64,000 bases of DNA from an uncultured Clostridia bacterium (GTDB lineage Bacteria > Bacillota > Clostridia > Christensenellales > UBA1750), in the NCBI GenBank assembly GCA_947625765.1, contig CANQPP010000003.1:30527-94526 (forward strand). Direction: 5' to 3'. The notes under the pieces are model-generated. The model worked only from the letters and a program-made list of their open reading frames with translations, searched no databases and had not been told where the DNA came from. Positions 20,644 to 27,991 of this stretch are shown in pieces; the first letter of the stretch is position 1, and the number at the start of each line of letters is the position of its first letter. The position numbers and the translations under genes were made by a program.

Positions 20644-20673
20644 ATGATACCGCAGAACAGGGCGGCCCGTCAA
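20644..20673 (-). promoter_or_regulatory. Probable promoter of the frameshifted GH2 gene
   Basis: TTGACG and TATCAT on the reverse strand separated by 18 bases, about 50 bases before the GH2 start. Confidence 0.5.
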
Positions 20674-20854
20674 TTGAAGGGGAAACAAAAACCCGCCCAG
20701 GCATCGGAAAAACGCCGGAGCGGGTGGGGGTTCAGGCACGCTTATGCAAGGGAACACCCTTGTACAGAAGCGCATCCTTTGTTCATTGAGTCAATCGACA
20801 CCAAAACCTTCTGTTAATGCTTCCAGTTTACCCTTTGGAGATACATGCTCAAAA

Positions 20855-21034
20855 TTAGCCCTCTCTCCAATAGTTGCATCCATTCCTGTCGCTCGGACGG
20901 TTATATCCACCATATCCGCCATCGCAATAAACTCTGCCATTAGAATCAGTGTTGTTCCAATCTGCGTACCGACAATCACGACAATTCCCATAGAACGTGC
21001 CCTCTGGTAGCCTGATTTCAACCATGCAAGACAT
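20855..21034 (-). CDS. Cys-rich 59-residue protein, single CxxC module (JAMM operon gene 5)
   Basis: I do not recognise a named family. Visible pattern: NCRDCRY, then VYCDGGY, then GCNYWREG at the C-terminus, that is C-x2-C ... YC ... C-x-Y-W, suitable for one zinc site. The same layout occurs twice in the operon's first gene (22049-22435). The start at 21034 has AGAGGTG 6 bases upstream; a GTG at 21043 would add three residues. It follows the JAMM gene closely, 15 bases from this start. Function unknown; a small metal-binding or nucleic-acid-binding adaptor is conceivable. Confidence 0.7.
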   Translation of the reverse strand: MSCMVEIRLPEGTFYGNCRDCRYADWNNTDSNGRVYCDGGYGGYNRPSDRNGCNYWREG

Positions 21035-21049
21035 TATTTTCACCTCTTT

Positions 21050-21475
21050 TCATACGACATTTAGTGTGTCGCTCTTTATTTTTATTGCATCCCCATTCTG
21101 CATTGCCAAATAAGATACGATCTTTTTCTCAGGCAGCACAACAATAGGGAAATACAATTTACCAATACTCGACGGCATCGCTTGCATAATTGTTGTAATG
21201 TAAGCGATGTCTCCATCCGATAAAGTATCCACCCCCCAAAAGTGCGTATGAAAAATGCCCTGGAATGTGATTCCTTTCTGTTGCCATTTTTCAATAATCC
21301 CGTTCAAAAAAGTAACATTTGGCGTATAAAAACAGCCCTTATGCACAGAACGACTTTTATCAAACACACACTCGCAAATTGTATTGTCAACACTGCCCAA
21401 AATTCCCCCAGTTTCAGGAGGTGCAGAAGGTACAGTATTTAAAATATAATCACGAGTATTTCTCAAAATATTCAT
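21050..21475 (-). CDS. JAMM/MPN+ metallopeptidase (Prok-JAB type; JAMM operon gene 4)
   Basis: This 141-residue protein has the complete JAMM zinc signature: Glu21 in PPETGGILG, then His76-x-His78-x7-Ser86-x2-Asp89 in FHTHFWGVDTLSDGD. JAMM enzymes are zinc isopeptidases or peptidases, best known for removing ubiquitin; prokaryotic relatives process ubiquitin-like or sulfur-carrier proteins and phage tail proteins. No E1- or E2-like gene is present here. The ribosome-binding site before 21475 is weak, so coupling to the upstream membrane-protein gene (stop 13 bases away) is likely. The target may be encoded in the same operon, which is inference. Confidence 0.85.
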   Translation of the reverse strand: MNILRNTRDYILNTVPSAPPETGGILGSVDNTICECVFDKSRSVHKGCFYTPNVTFLNGIIEKWQQKGITFQGIFHTHFWGVDTLSDGDIAYITTIMQAMPSSIGKLYFPIVVLPEKKIVSYLAMQNGDAIKIKSDTLNVV

Positions 21476-21488
21476 TGCATTGTCCGTC

Positions 21489-21758
21489 TTAATTCTTCCA
21501 AAAATTCACAGCAAAAGTCCAAATTTTCACAATGGCCAAGAAGAAAAGGCGCATAAGCTCTATTACTCCGAGGAAAAACGCTGAAACTATAATTAAGGTA
21601 TACCGTAGCCAGCGCTTTTGAGGTGTTTGCAGTGATATATGGAACTTGTTTTCAAGATAGGCTACGAAGTTTTTTCCCGCTTTGATCCCATATATAAGGA
21701 ATGAATAGATGTATGCTGCTATCAATAGAATTAATAGAACTATGTCAAATGTACTCAT
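21489..21758 (-). CDS. Small two-helix membrane protein (JAMM operon gene 3)
   Basis: This 89-residue protein has an N-terminal membrane helix (about residues 4-24, FDIVLLILLIAAYIYSFLIY), a basic loop (HISLQTPQKRW) and a second long hydrophobic segment (about 53-80). No conserved family is recognised. The ATG at 21758 has GAGG 9 bases upstream; a GTG at 21773 would add MRFTS. It could anchor the JAMM peptidase or its partners at the membrane. Confidence 0.65.
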   Translation of the reverse strand: MSTFDIVLLILLIAAYIYSFLIYGIKAGKNFVAYLENKFHISLQTPQKRWLRYTLIIVSAFFLGVIELMRLFFLAIVKIWTFAVNFWKN

Positions 21759-21808
21759 CGATGTAAACCTCACATTTCTTTTTTTCGTTCAAGCCTGCAT
21801 TTTATCCG

Positions 21809-22033
21809 TTAATAACGCCATTCACCAGAATGATCCATATATTGCTCCCCCGGTTTGCGCCATCCACCGGCTTCGTCAACATACTCGTCATTCGGGCCTC
21901 TCCATGCTCCAGTAATATCGACATAGTCGTCATCTGGAGTCCTCCACCCGCCCGCAGAATCTACATAATCCTCATCAGGCATGCGCCACGCGCCTGAAGC
22001 GTCCATGTACTGTTGCTTTTTCCATCTTGGCAT
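21809..22033 (-). CDS. 14-residue tandem-repeat protein (JAMM operon gene 2)
   Basis: Almost the entire 74-residue protein is a tandem repeat: four full copies and one partial of Y-[VM]-D-x-x-G-[GA]-W-R-x-P-x-x-x, beginning at residues 9, 23, 37, 51 and 65. The copies differ in sequence at many third-codon and variable positions, so the repeat is not a recent duplication. Regular Gly-x-Trp-Arg spacing suggests short beta-hairpins, loosely like repeat modules of surface-binding proteins. The start at 22033 has AGGAGG upstream. Function unknown; it may be a substrate or binding partner of the JAMM enzyme. Confidence 0.8.
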   Translation of the reverse strand: MPRWKKQQYMDASGAWRMPDEDYVDSAGGWRTPDDDYVDITGAWRGPNDEYVDEAGGWRKPGEQYMDHSGEWRY

Positions 22034-22048
22034 TATGCATGTTCCTCC

Positions 22049-22435
22049 TTACTTTGTCTTGTTTTGGTCAACAACTAATTCTGCCAATCGGGAAATCAAG
22101 ACTTCCATTCCTCCATCCTTAAAATTGTCACAGATATATCCCATCGTAGAAAACCATGGTCCAAACCTTACATCGTTTCTTTTGCAGACATACGTCCTCC
22201 CTGCCTCCCCTTGAAAACTCTCACAGTAAGTACAAGTATGGCAAGAATCTGGACCAGCTTGAGATCGGAACCCTGCAATCAGCAAGGCCCTATCCCCATC
22301 CCGAACAAATTTTGTACATACATCTGACCCTCTAACTTCACAACGCCGCAGTGTACAAACAAATCTTCTTCTGCCAAAGAATTTTCTTTTTGAAATATAG
22401 TACTTACATAATCTACACTTTTTCTCAATAGTCAT
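22049..22435 (-). CDS. Cys-rich protein with two CxxC modules (JAMM operon gene 1)
   Basis: This 128-residue protein contains two copies of a Cys module. Copy 1: KCRLCKYY ... FVCTLRRC ... VCTKFVRDG. Copy 2: SCHTCTYC ... YVCKRND ... YICDNFKDG. Both share C-x2-C, an aromatic-V-C in the middle and a closing C-x-[KN]-F-x2-G, the same as the single module of the operon's last gene. The spacing suits zinc ribbons. The start at 22435 has AGGAGAAG upstream. It is the first gene of the operon; no named family is recognised. Confidence 0.75.
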   Translation of the reverse strand: MTIEKKCRLCKYYISKRKFFGRRRFVCTLRRCEVRGSDVCTKFVRDGDRALLIAGFRSQAGPDSCHTCTYCESFQGEAGRTYVCKRNDVRFGPWFSTMGYICDNFKDGGMEVLISRLAELVVDQNKTK

Positions 22436-22472
22436 ATCGTCTTCTCCTCTTGCTCGGCTTTCTTTGACATAT

Positions 22473-22640
22473 AAGTGTACTTTTTTGTAAGATAACTACG
22501 TAGGCTCAATTCCCTACTAATAAGCAAAAAAATAAGTATAACACTAGAAAAAGTATTGCAATTATCCTCTATCTATGCAATAATATAGAGGTCACAACGT
22601 GTATGGCGTTTGTGTGAGGCTCTTACAAAAAAGTACACTT
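22473..22640. repeat. Perfect 20-bp inverted repeats flanking a 128-bp AT-rich leader region
   Basis: The sequence AAGTGTACTTTTTTGTAAGA at 22473-22492 recurs exactly inverted at 22621-22640. Between them lies a second inverted pair, CCTCTAT/ATAGAGG (about 22566-22591), and several possible -10 boxes. The left copy starts about 40 bases before gene 1 of the JAMM operon. It could be paired operators, a regulatory switch or the ends of a small non-autonomous mobile element. Confidence 0.75.
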
Positions 22641-22696
22641 TTCTGTAAGACTTTCCAAGAAAGCGCCGCATCGCAAAAAATTCCTTTCATAAAGCC

Positions 22697-22742
22697 AAAA
22701 GCATGGCCTGTCCCTCGTAAGTCAGACAGGCCATGCTTTTTT
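22697..22742. terminator. Bidirectional terminator downstream of the DUF2812 gene
   Basis: AAAAGCATGGCCTGTC pairs with its complement around a 12-base loop, with T/A tracts on both sides. It marks the right edge of the AT-rich island. Confidence 0.85.
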
Positions 22743-22759
22743 GCATGTTTTTGTCAGTT

Positions 22760-23929
22760 TCAGCCCCAGCGCTGCCCGAGGGCCTGCAGGAGGGCCTCCA
22801 GCGTGGTATCGTCGGGCGGACCTCCTATGCAGGTGAGGGAGGCGGCGAATCTTCCCTTGACGGCCACGGCTTCCATGCCGTTTTTGGCCAGATACACTCG
22901 ATCCAGGCCGGGAACGGCCGCCGTGCTCCAGCCATCGCCGCCCGCTTGTCCCGCCAGTGCCTTCCCCTGCAGGGCGCGCGCGATGTCCTCGCCGGAGCCA
23001 AAGCGCAGGGCATAAACGCGCTCAAAGAGGGCGTAGCCCGCGCCGCCGTCGGTGCGCAGGGGCTGATACAGGTCGTACGTCTCGGCGAGCAGGGAGGCGG
23101 AGCGCTCGATCTTCCCCTCCCTGTCCGGCAGGAACACGGGCACGCGCTCGCCCGCAAGGCCCGCTTCCTCCAGCAGGACGTAAGGCCCGTCGGCTTCTTT
23201 GGGCAGGGGCGACGTCCGGCCCGTACCGACCTGGGCAAGGCAGAGCGCAAGGCTTAAAACACAGAGCAGCAGGAGCGCGCCGGCCGTGATTTTGTGCGCC
23301 TTTTGCCCGCGGCCGCTGCGGTCGATGGGCAGCCCCTTGGACAGCCGACGCCGAAGCAGGGCTAAACTTACGGCGGCGTGGATGGAAAAATACAGGTTCG
23401 CCGCCAGGAAGCAGAGGAAGAACAGCATAAGGCCCGTGGATGTGACGAAGCTCATGCGCCACTCGTCCGCAAAGTTCATGAGGGCGGCCGAAAAGCTGTC
23501 CGACGCGGCGGCGGTGAGCAGCAGGTACAGCGCGACCAGCAGGGGCACCTGCAGGAGCGTCAGCCAGGCGTTCGTCCGCAGGGCGCGCAGCGTTTCCGCC
23601 TGCTGGGCCGGGTCGCTGTACAGCTCCTGCACGGGCGCATCCGCCGGGGCGCGGAACACGTGGATAAGCCCGCGGCCGGTCACGTACTCCCAGCCGCAGT
23701 CCTCATAGAGCGCCACCTGTTCCTCCGGCAGGCCCGTCTCTTCCCCAAGCCCTGCGCGCGGGGCCAGCTCCACGCGGTACAGCGCCTTTACGGGCTCTCC
23801 TTTGCGGAAGCGGCTCAAAAACGCGCCCCGCTTTTCCAGCAGCCAGCCCTTCTCCGCCATGCGGGTGTAAAAACGCTCCGTTTCGCCTATGGCGTGGTCG
23901 CCGGGCTGCGGCAGATAGCACCGCTTCAT
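22760..23929 (-). CDS. DUF2812 membrane protein
   Basis: This 389-residue protein begins with the DUF2812 pattern (FYTRMAEKGWLLEK ... SRFRKGEPVKALYRVEL ... YEDCGWEYV) over residues 15-95. Three membrane helices follow (about 133-153, 172-195 and 228-248), then a long extracytoplasmic C-terminal domain (about 255-389). Such proteins are commonly encoded next to PadR regulators; their function is unknown. Its ATG overlaps the PadR stop by 4 bases, so the two form an operon opposite the ABC exporter. Confidence 0.8.
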   Translation of the reverse strand: MKRCYLPQPGDHAIGETERFYTRMAEKGWLLEKRGAFLSRFRKGEPVKALYRVELAPRAGLGEETGLPEEQVALYEDCGWEYVTGRGLIHVFRAPADAPVQELYSDPAQQAETLRALRTNAWLTLLQVPLLVALYLLLTAAASDSFSAALMNFADEWRMSFVTSTGLMLFFLCFLAANLYFSIHAAVSLALLRRRLSKGLPIDRSGRGQKAHKITAGALLLLCVLSLALCLAQVGTGRTSPLPKEADGPYVLLEEAGLAGERVPVFLPDREGKIERSASLLAETYDLYQPLRTDGGAGYALFERVYALRFGSGEDIARALQGKALAGQAGGDGWSTAAVPGLDRVYLAKNGMEAVAVKGRFAASLTCIGGPPDDTTLEALLQALGQRWG

Positions 23930-24237
23930 GCCTCATCTTCCCCCTTTTCCAGCATCGCGCCGTCGCGCACCATCCGCTTTAGGCGCTCATATTCCGCCTG
24001 CAGTGCCTCTTTCCCTTGATCGGTGAGCAGGTAGATCTTGCGCCGCTCGTCCAGCGCCTCCAAGCGGATGAGGCCGTCCTTGCGCAGGCGCGTCAGGATC
24101 CCGTACAGCGTCCCCGGCCCCAGCAGCACCCGCCCGCCGGACAGCTCGCGGATGCGCTGCATCAGCCCGTAGCCGTGCCCGGGCGAAAGCAGGGCCAGGA
24201 AGATGTAATACATGGCCTCGCTCATGGGCTGGTCCAT
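23926..24237 (-). CDS. PadR-family transcriptional regulator
   Basis: This 103-residue winged-helix protein shows the PadR hallmarks YYIFLALLSPGHGYGLMQRI, a LGPGTLYGILTRLRKDGLI recognition region and RRKIYLLTDQGKEAL. PadR proteins repress nearby membrane or drug-response genes. GCAAGGAGG precedes the start. An imperfect palindrome around its promoter (24263-24292) suggests autoregulation, and the divergent ABC exporter genes are probable targets. Confidence 0.9.
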   Translation of the reverse strand: MDQPMSEAMYYIFLALLSPGHGYGLMQRIRELSGGRVLLGPGTLYGILTRLRKDGLIRLEALDERRKIYLLTDQGKEALQAEYERLKRMVRDGAMLEKGEDEA

Positions 24238-24262
24238 CGCGCCCGCCTCCTTGCCGTCTAAC

Positions 24263-24292
24263 TATTATGCGATACGATATATCGCGTGACAC
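24263..24292. promoter_or_regulatory. Putative PadR operator
   Basis: GCGATA and TATCGC form an inverted repeat overlapping the probable PadR -10 (CATAAT on the reverse strand), 30-50 bases before its start. Confidence 0.45.
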
Positions 24293-24348
24293 AATAGTAC
24301 CACGGCGGCGCGGGCCCGTCAAGGGCCAAACGCGCCCGCACAAACATC

Positions 24349-24377
24349 TTGACAAATCGGCAAGTATATATATATAT
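24349..24377 (+). promoter_or_regulatory. Promoter of the ABC exporter genes
   Basis: TTGACA and TATATA separated by 17 bases, within an alternating TA tract of about 16 bases, about 70 bases before the first permease gene. Confidence 0.65.
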
Positions 24378-24444
24378 ATAGAGAAAGCCTTTTTTGTGTG
24401 TCTTTCAAATCCTTTTGTCCGACCCCCAAGGAGGTTTGCCCCAC

Positions 24445-25224
24445 ATGTCCTGCCCATTTTTGCGCTGCGTTCGCTTTGAGATGCGCCGAGCGTTCCGCTC
24501 TCCCCTGTATTACCTGATGCAGCTCCTGATCCTCGCCGTCTTCTGCGCGAGTCTGCTCATGAACCGGGGAAGGATACAGCCGGAGGCCGTCGACTGGACG
24601 TTCTGGTTCACCGCGGGCGTGACCGGCTCCTCCACGCTCCTTCCCCTGGTCGTGAGCCTTCTGTGCGTCGTACCGCACGCCGCCTGGCACAGGGCTGACC
24701 TAAGCTCCAATTTCCTGCCCTTTTATGTGTTTAGGACGGGCAAGCGAAACTACATCGCGGCCAAATGCGTTTCCATGTTCTGCTTGGGCGCCCTGGTTGT
24801 CCTCTGCTCGCTGCTTGTCTGCCTGCTCCTCTGCCGGGTCCTGTTCCCGTCCCAGCCGACCGCGGAGGGCTGGCTGCCCACCTTCCTGTTTTCGGGCCTG
24901 TACCGCCGCTCGCCGCTGACTTACTGCCTGTTGCTGATCGGCAACGCGGGCCTGCACGCCGGGATCTTTTCCCTCGTCGGTCTGGCGCTTTCCGGGCTTT
25001 CGGCCAAGACGTACACCGCCCTCATCGGGCCCTTCGTCGTCTCCATGGTGCTGCACGTGGTCTTTAGCCTGGCGGGGCTTCCCGGGCTCTCTCCCCTGTC
25101 CCTGCTCATGCCGGAGTTCAACGCCAACACCACGGCCGCGCAGGTATACGGGGAGGCGTTTACCCTGATGGCGGTCAGCGTCCTGGCCTTCTCCTTCCTC
25201 GGGAGAAAGAACCTAACAAAATAA
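24445..25224 (+). CDS. ABC exporter membrane subunit 1
   Basis: This 259-residue protein has six hydrophobic segments (from FYLMQLLILAVF-type sequence near residue 16 to a C-terminal LMAVSVLAFSFLG helix). No periplasmic-binding or EAA loop is present, so it looks like an ABC-2-type subunit. The start at 24445 has AAGGAGG upstream; the earlier ATG at 24394 lies in the leader. It is followed by two similar membrane proteins and an ATPase, a layout common in antibiotic or peptide exporters of Firmicutes. Confidence 0.72.
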   Translation: MSCPFLRCVRFEMRRAFRSPLYYLMQLLILAVFCASLLMNRGRIQPEAVDWTFWFTAGVTGSSTLLPLVVSLLCVVPHAAWHRADLSSNFLPFYVFRTGKRNYIAAKCVSMFCLGALVVLCSLLVCLLLCRVLFPSQPTAEGWLPTFLFSGLYRRSPLTYCLLLIGNAGLHAGIFSLVGLALSGLSAKTYTALIGPFVVSMVLHVVFSLAGLPGLSPLSLLMPEFNANTTAAQVYGEAFTLMAVSVLAFSFLGRKNLTK

Positions 25225-25240
25225 AAGTGTGGGGGAAGCC

Positions 25241-26044
25241 ATGAAAACGATCCTCAAGCAGGCGGCGGCCGGGTTCCGCCGCACGCTGCACGACCCAGCC
25301 CTCCTCATCACCGTCCTCGTGCTTTTCTTCTTCCTGAGGTTCTTAAACGGCTCCGAAATCGCCCTCATCCGCGCGCGGGGCATCTCCCTGGCCGAGGTCG
25401 TGTTTCAGGGCCTGCAGTCCATGAACGTCGTGGCCCTGCTCTACGTCCCGCTGTTCCTGCTTTTGTGCAGGGAGCTTGCGCCCGCGCCCTTCGACCTGTT
25501 CGTCCTGCCAAGGAGCGGCGTGTGCGGATGGAGCGGGTCCCGGGTCGTCCTTGTGCTCCTGCAGGCCCTCGCGTTCGCCTCTCTTTTGGCCCTTCTCGTT
25601 TCCTTGAGCGTGTTCCCCGCCTGGCTCTGGCGGAACGAATGGGCCCTGGACGGCTTTCTGCTCGGTGGGCAGGGCTCGACCCTTTCCGACAGCTTGATCT
25701 ATTCCATGACGCCGCTTTCCTGCGCGTTGGTCCAGTGGGCACAGCTTGCCTGCCTGTTTGTCCTGCTCGGGCTTTTAGCCGACCTGCTCACGCTGCTGTT
25801 CGGCCAAAGGCTCGGCATGGTCACAACGTTCCTCGTGCAGTTTCTCCTTTACGGCGCTTACTGGCTCCCCCTTCCGGGGCCTCTCCGCTGGCTTTCCTAT
25901 CGTTGCTTCTTCTTGAGCGAGTACGGCAGCTTCCTAGAGCTTTTGGCCGCGGGAGGCGCGGCGCTCGCCTTCCTGACCGCGCTTACGTTTCTTTGCCAAG
26001 CGGCGGCGCGGAGATACAAATGGTACGCGGTGAAACGAACATGA
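25241..26044 (+). CDS. ABC exporter membrane subunit 2
   Basis: This 267-residue integral membrane protein has about six helices and a basic N-terminal amphipathic stretch (KTILKQAAAGFRRTL). The ATG at 25241 follows GGGGGAAG; a GTG at 25229 is in frame but would place the site inside the gene. Its last codon overlaps the next start (ATGA). No family-specific motif is visible beyond ABC-2-like topology; assignment rests on context with the ATPase at 26795. Confidence 0.7.
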   Translation: MKTILKQAAAGFRRTLHDPALLITVLVLFFFLRFLNGSEIALIRARGISLAEVVFQGLQSMNVVALLYVPLFLLLCRELAPAPFDLFVLPRSGVCGWSGSRVVLVLLQALAFASLLALLVSLSVFPAWLWRNEWALDGFLLGGQGSTLSDSLIYSMTPLSCALVQWAQLACLFVLLGLLADLLTLLFGQRLGMVTTFLVQFLLYGAYWLPLPGPLRWLSYRCFFLSEYGSFLELLAAGGAALAFLTALTFLCQAAARRYKWYAVKRT

Positions 26045-26805
26045 TCGGAAGAGCGCTGCGCTGGAACCTGGCGATCCAGTTCCGCCAAAGGGAGCTGCTG
26101 TGGGCCCCCCTGGCCGGGCTGTTTTACCTTGCGGTCTCGTATGTCCAGCTCCTGCCCGCCCGCGAGGGGCTCACGCCGCAGGCCGTTCAGTTGGTGGTCT
26201 ACGGCGGCATGGCCGCGGGGGAGTTCACGCTGCTGCCGCCCGCGAAAATGGGCGTGTATCTGGCCCTGTTCGTGCGCGTTCTGGCCAATACCGCGCAGCA
26301 AAGGGACAGTGTCCTGCCCTACTGCGTGAGCCGCTGCGCCTCCTGCCGGGCCTGGGTCGCTGGGGAGCTGAACGCCTCCCTCCTGCTGGCCTGCCTCTGG
26401 GCGCTGCAGCTGCTGTGCTGCGAATTTCTGTTGTGCGCCGTGTTTCATGAAACTCCTTTTACAGGCGCGCGGGCCCTTGTGAGCGTTCAGCTTTTCTTGC
26501 TGGATACCGCCGCCTTTTTCTCGGTCGCGGCGCTGTTTGCCGCGCTCAACACGGCCGCGGGCAGGGCCTTGAGCGCCTCCCTCTGCGTCCTGTTGGGCGT
26601 TATGTCGCTTGTCTTTTATCCCCTCTGCTTCGTCCTGCCCTATGGCTTTTGCTTTGCGTTGAGGACCCGGCTGTTGGGCGGCGAGGGCTGCGCCGGGCCT
26701 CTGGCGCTTTTCGGTCTATTCGGCGTTCATTATTTGCTGCTGTTTGCATTTCTTTTTCACAAAAGGGAAGCGGGATCAAAAGGAGGATGTTTCGATGAAC
26801 GGTAA
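26041..26805 (+). CDS. ABC exporter membrane subunit 3
   Basis: This 254-residue protein has about six hydrophobic helices with a charged start (GRALRWNLAIQFRQREL). It overlaps the previous stop by 4 bases and the following ATPase start by 11 bases, which supports a tightly coupled operon. A longer reading from 25465 is rejected because it runs through the previous gene out of frame. Confidence 0.72.
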   Translation: MIGRALRWNLAIQFRQRELLWAPLAGLFYLAVSYVQLLPAREGLTPQAVQLVVYGGMAAGEFTLLPPAKMGVYLALFVRVLANTAQQRDSVLPYCVSRCASCRAWVAGELNASLLLACLWALQLLCCEFLLCAVFHETPFTGARALVSVQLFLLDTAAFFSVAALFAALNTAAGRALSASLCVLLGVMSLVFYPLCFVLPYGFCFALRTRLLGGEGCAGPLALFGLFGVHYLLLFAFLFHKREAGSKGGCFDER

Positions 26806-27445
26806 ACCCATGGCGATCTGCGTGGAAAACGCCTGCAAGACGCTGGGCGGCCAGCGGATCCTTAACGACATCACCGTAAACTTTGAAAAGGGGAAGGCCT
26901 ACGGGATCGTGGGCAGGAACGGCTCGGGCAAGAGCATGCTGTTCCAGGCCATCTGCGGTTTCCTGACGCTGGACCGGGGCCGCGTGACGGTGGGCGGCAG
27001 GGTCGTGGGCCGGGACGTGGACTTTCCGCAGGAGGTGGGCTTCATCATCAACGCGCCCGGCTTCATCGAGAGCTTTTCCGGCCTTGCCAATCTGGAGATG
27101 CTGGCCTCCCTTCGCGGCAGGATCGGCCGGGAGGACATCCAAAGGACGATGCTGCGCGTGGGGCTGGACCCGAAGGAGCCCAAGGCCGTGCGCAAATATT
27201 CCACGGGCATGCGGCAGAGGCTGGCCCTGGCGCAGGCGCTGATGGAGGAGCCGGACATTTTAATCCTGGACGAGCCCATGAACGGGATCGACCGGGAGGG
27301 CGTGGAGGATGTGCTCGCGGTCCTGACCGAGGAAAAGGCGAAAAAGACGACGATCCTACTCTCCAGCCACATACCGGGCGACGTCGAGTCCGTCGCGGAC
27401 GAGGTATTTTTGATGGAAAAAGGGTGTTTGAGCCGGATGCGGTAG
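26795..27445 (+). CDS. ABC exporter ATP-binding protein
   Basis: This 216-residue ATPase has Walker A GRNGSGKS, a Q-loop region near QEVGFIINAPGF, the signature STGMRQRLALAQAL and Walker B LILDEPMNGID, with the switch His in LLSSHI. It is short, like ATPases of lantibiotic or bacitracin-type exporters. The start at 26795 has AAAGGAGG upstream. It is the energy-coupling subunit for the three membrane proteins before it; the cargo is unknown. Confidence 0.9.
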   Translation: MNGKPMAICVENACKTLGGQRILNDITVNFEKGKAYGIVGRNGSGKSMLFQAICGFLTLDRGRVTVGGRVVGRDVDFPQEVGFIINAPGFIESFSGLANLEMLASLRGRIGREDIQRTMLRVGLDPKEPKAVRKYSTGMRQRLALAQALMEEPDILILDEPMNGIDREGVEDVLAVLTEEKAKKTTILLSSHIPGDVESVADEVFLMEKGCLSRMR

Positions 27446-27573
27446 GGCCGGGGGCGGCAGGAAAGGGAGGAATGCGCGTCGAAATTGTATATGATGCGGG
27501 GAAAGAGAGGAGCGGCAAGGGCCGCCTTCCTCCCGTATCGGCGATGAAGACGGAAAGGTGGAGATAAGAAAAG

Positions 27574-27966
27574 ATGCAGGAAGTGTATGAGTTCCTCAAG
27601 GCCTGCGGCGTGTACTATCTGGCCACGGTGGAGAATGGCCAGCCCCGCGTGCGCCCCTTCGGCACCGTGGACCTGTTCGAGGGCAGGCTGTACATCCAGA
27701 CCGGCAAGTCCAAGGCCGTGGCCCGGCAGCTGAAGGCCGACCCGCGCATCGAGATCAGCGGCATGGCCGGGGAAAAATGGATACGCTTGAGCGCCGAGGC
27801 TGTGCTGGACGAGAGGATCGAAGCCCAGGCACACATGCTGGAGGCCTATCCTTCCCTGCAGGACCGCTACCAGCCCGGCGACGGCAACACGGAGGTCTAC
27901 TACCTGAAGAACGCCGTGACGAGCATCTGCTCCTTCACCGAGCCGACCAAGGAGATCCGCTTCTGA
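27574..27966 (+). CDS. Pyridoxamine 5'-phosphate oxidase-like flavin protein
   Basis: This 130-residue split-barrel protein has YLATVENGQPRVRPFGTVD and LYIQTGKSKAVARQLKADP, the flavin-binding pattern of small PNPOx-like proteins in anaerobes. These proteins bind FMN or a related cofactor; their substrates are usually unknown. GGAGAT precedes the ATG. It sits 25 bases before an OhrR-type MarR gene, suggesting a redox-responsive operon. Confidence 0.85.
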   Translation: MQEVYEFLKACGVYYLATVENGQPRVRPFGTVDLFEGRLYIQTGKSKAVARQLKADPRIEISGMAGEKWIRLSAEAVLDERIEAQAHMLEAYPSLQDRYQPGDGNTEVYYLKNAVTSICSFTEPTKEIRF

Positions 27967-27991
27967 AACTTGAGACCTGGAGGCCAAACGC

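Larger units (their letters stand above)
20745..22690. other. AT-rich island carrying a five-gene JAMM operon
   Basis: Base composition changes visibly from GC-rich flanks to AT-rich sequence within this interval, and codon use follows (many A/T third positions). It holds five short reverse-strand genes spaced 6-50 bases apart and a long AT-rich upstream region with inverted repeats. Neither transposase nor integrase is present. Horizontal acquisition is the simplest reading. Confidence 0.75.

Noticed and set aside
20791..21021. 76-codon reverse frame ending FEHVSPKGKLEALTEGFGVD
   Set aside because: It overlaps the Cys-rich gene 5 in another frame. The tail looks protein-like and could be a remnant of an older gene, but there is no start site to support it.
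20745..22690. Prophage or integrative element
   Set aside because: No integrase, structural or mobilisation gene, and no flanking direct repeat was found by eye.
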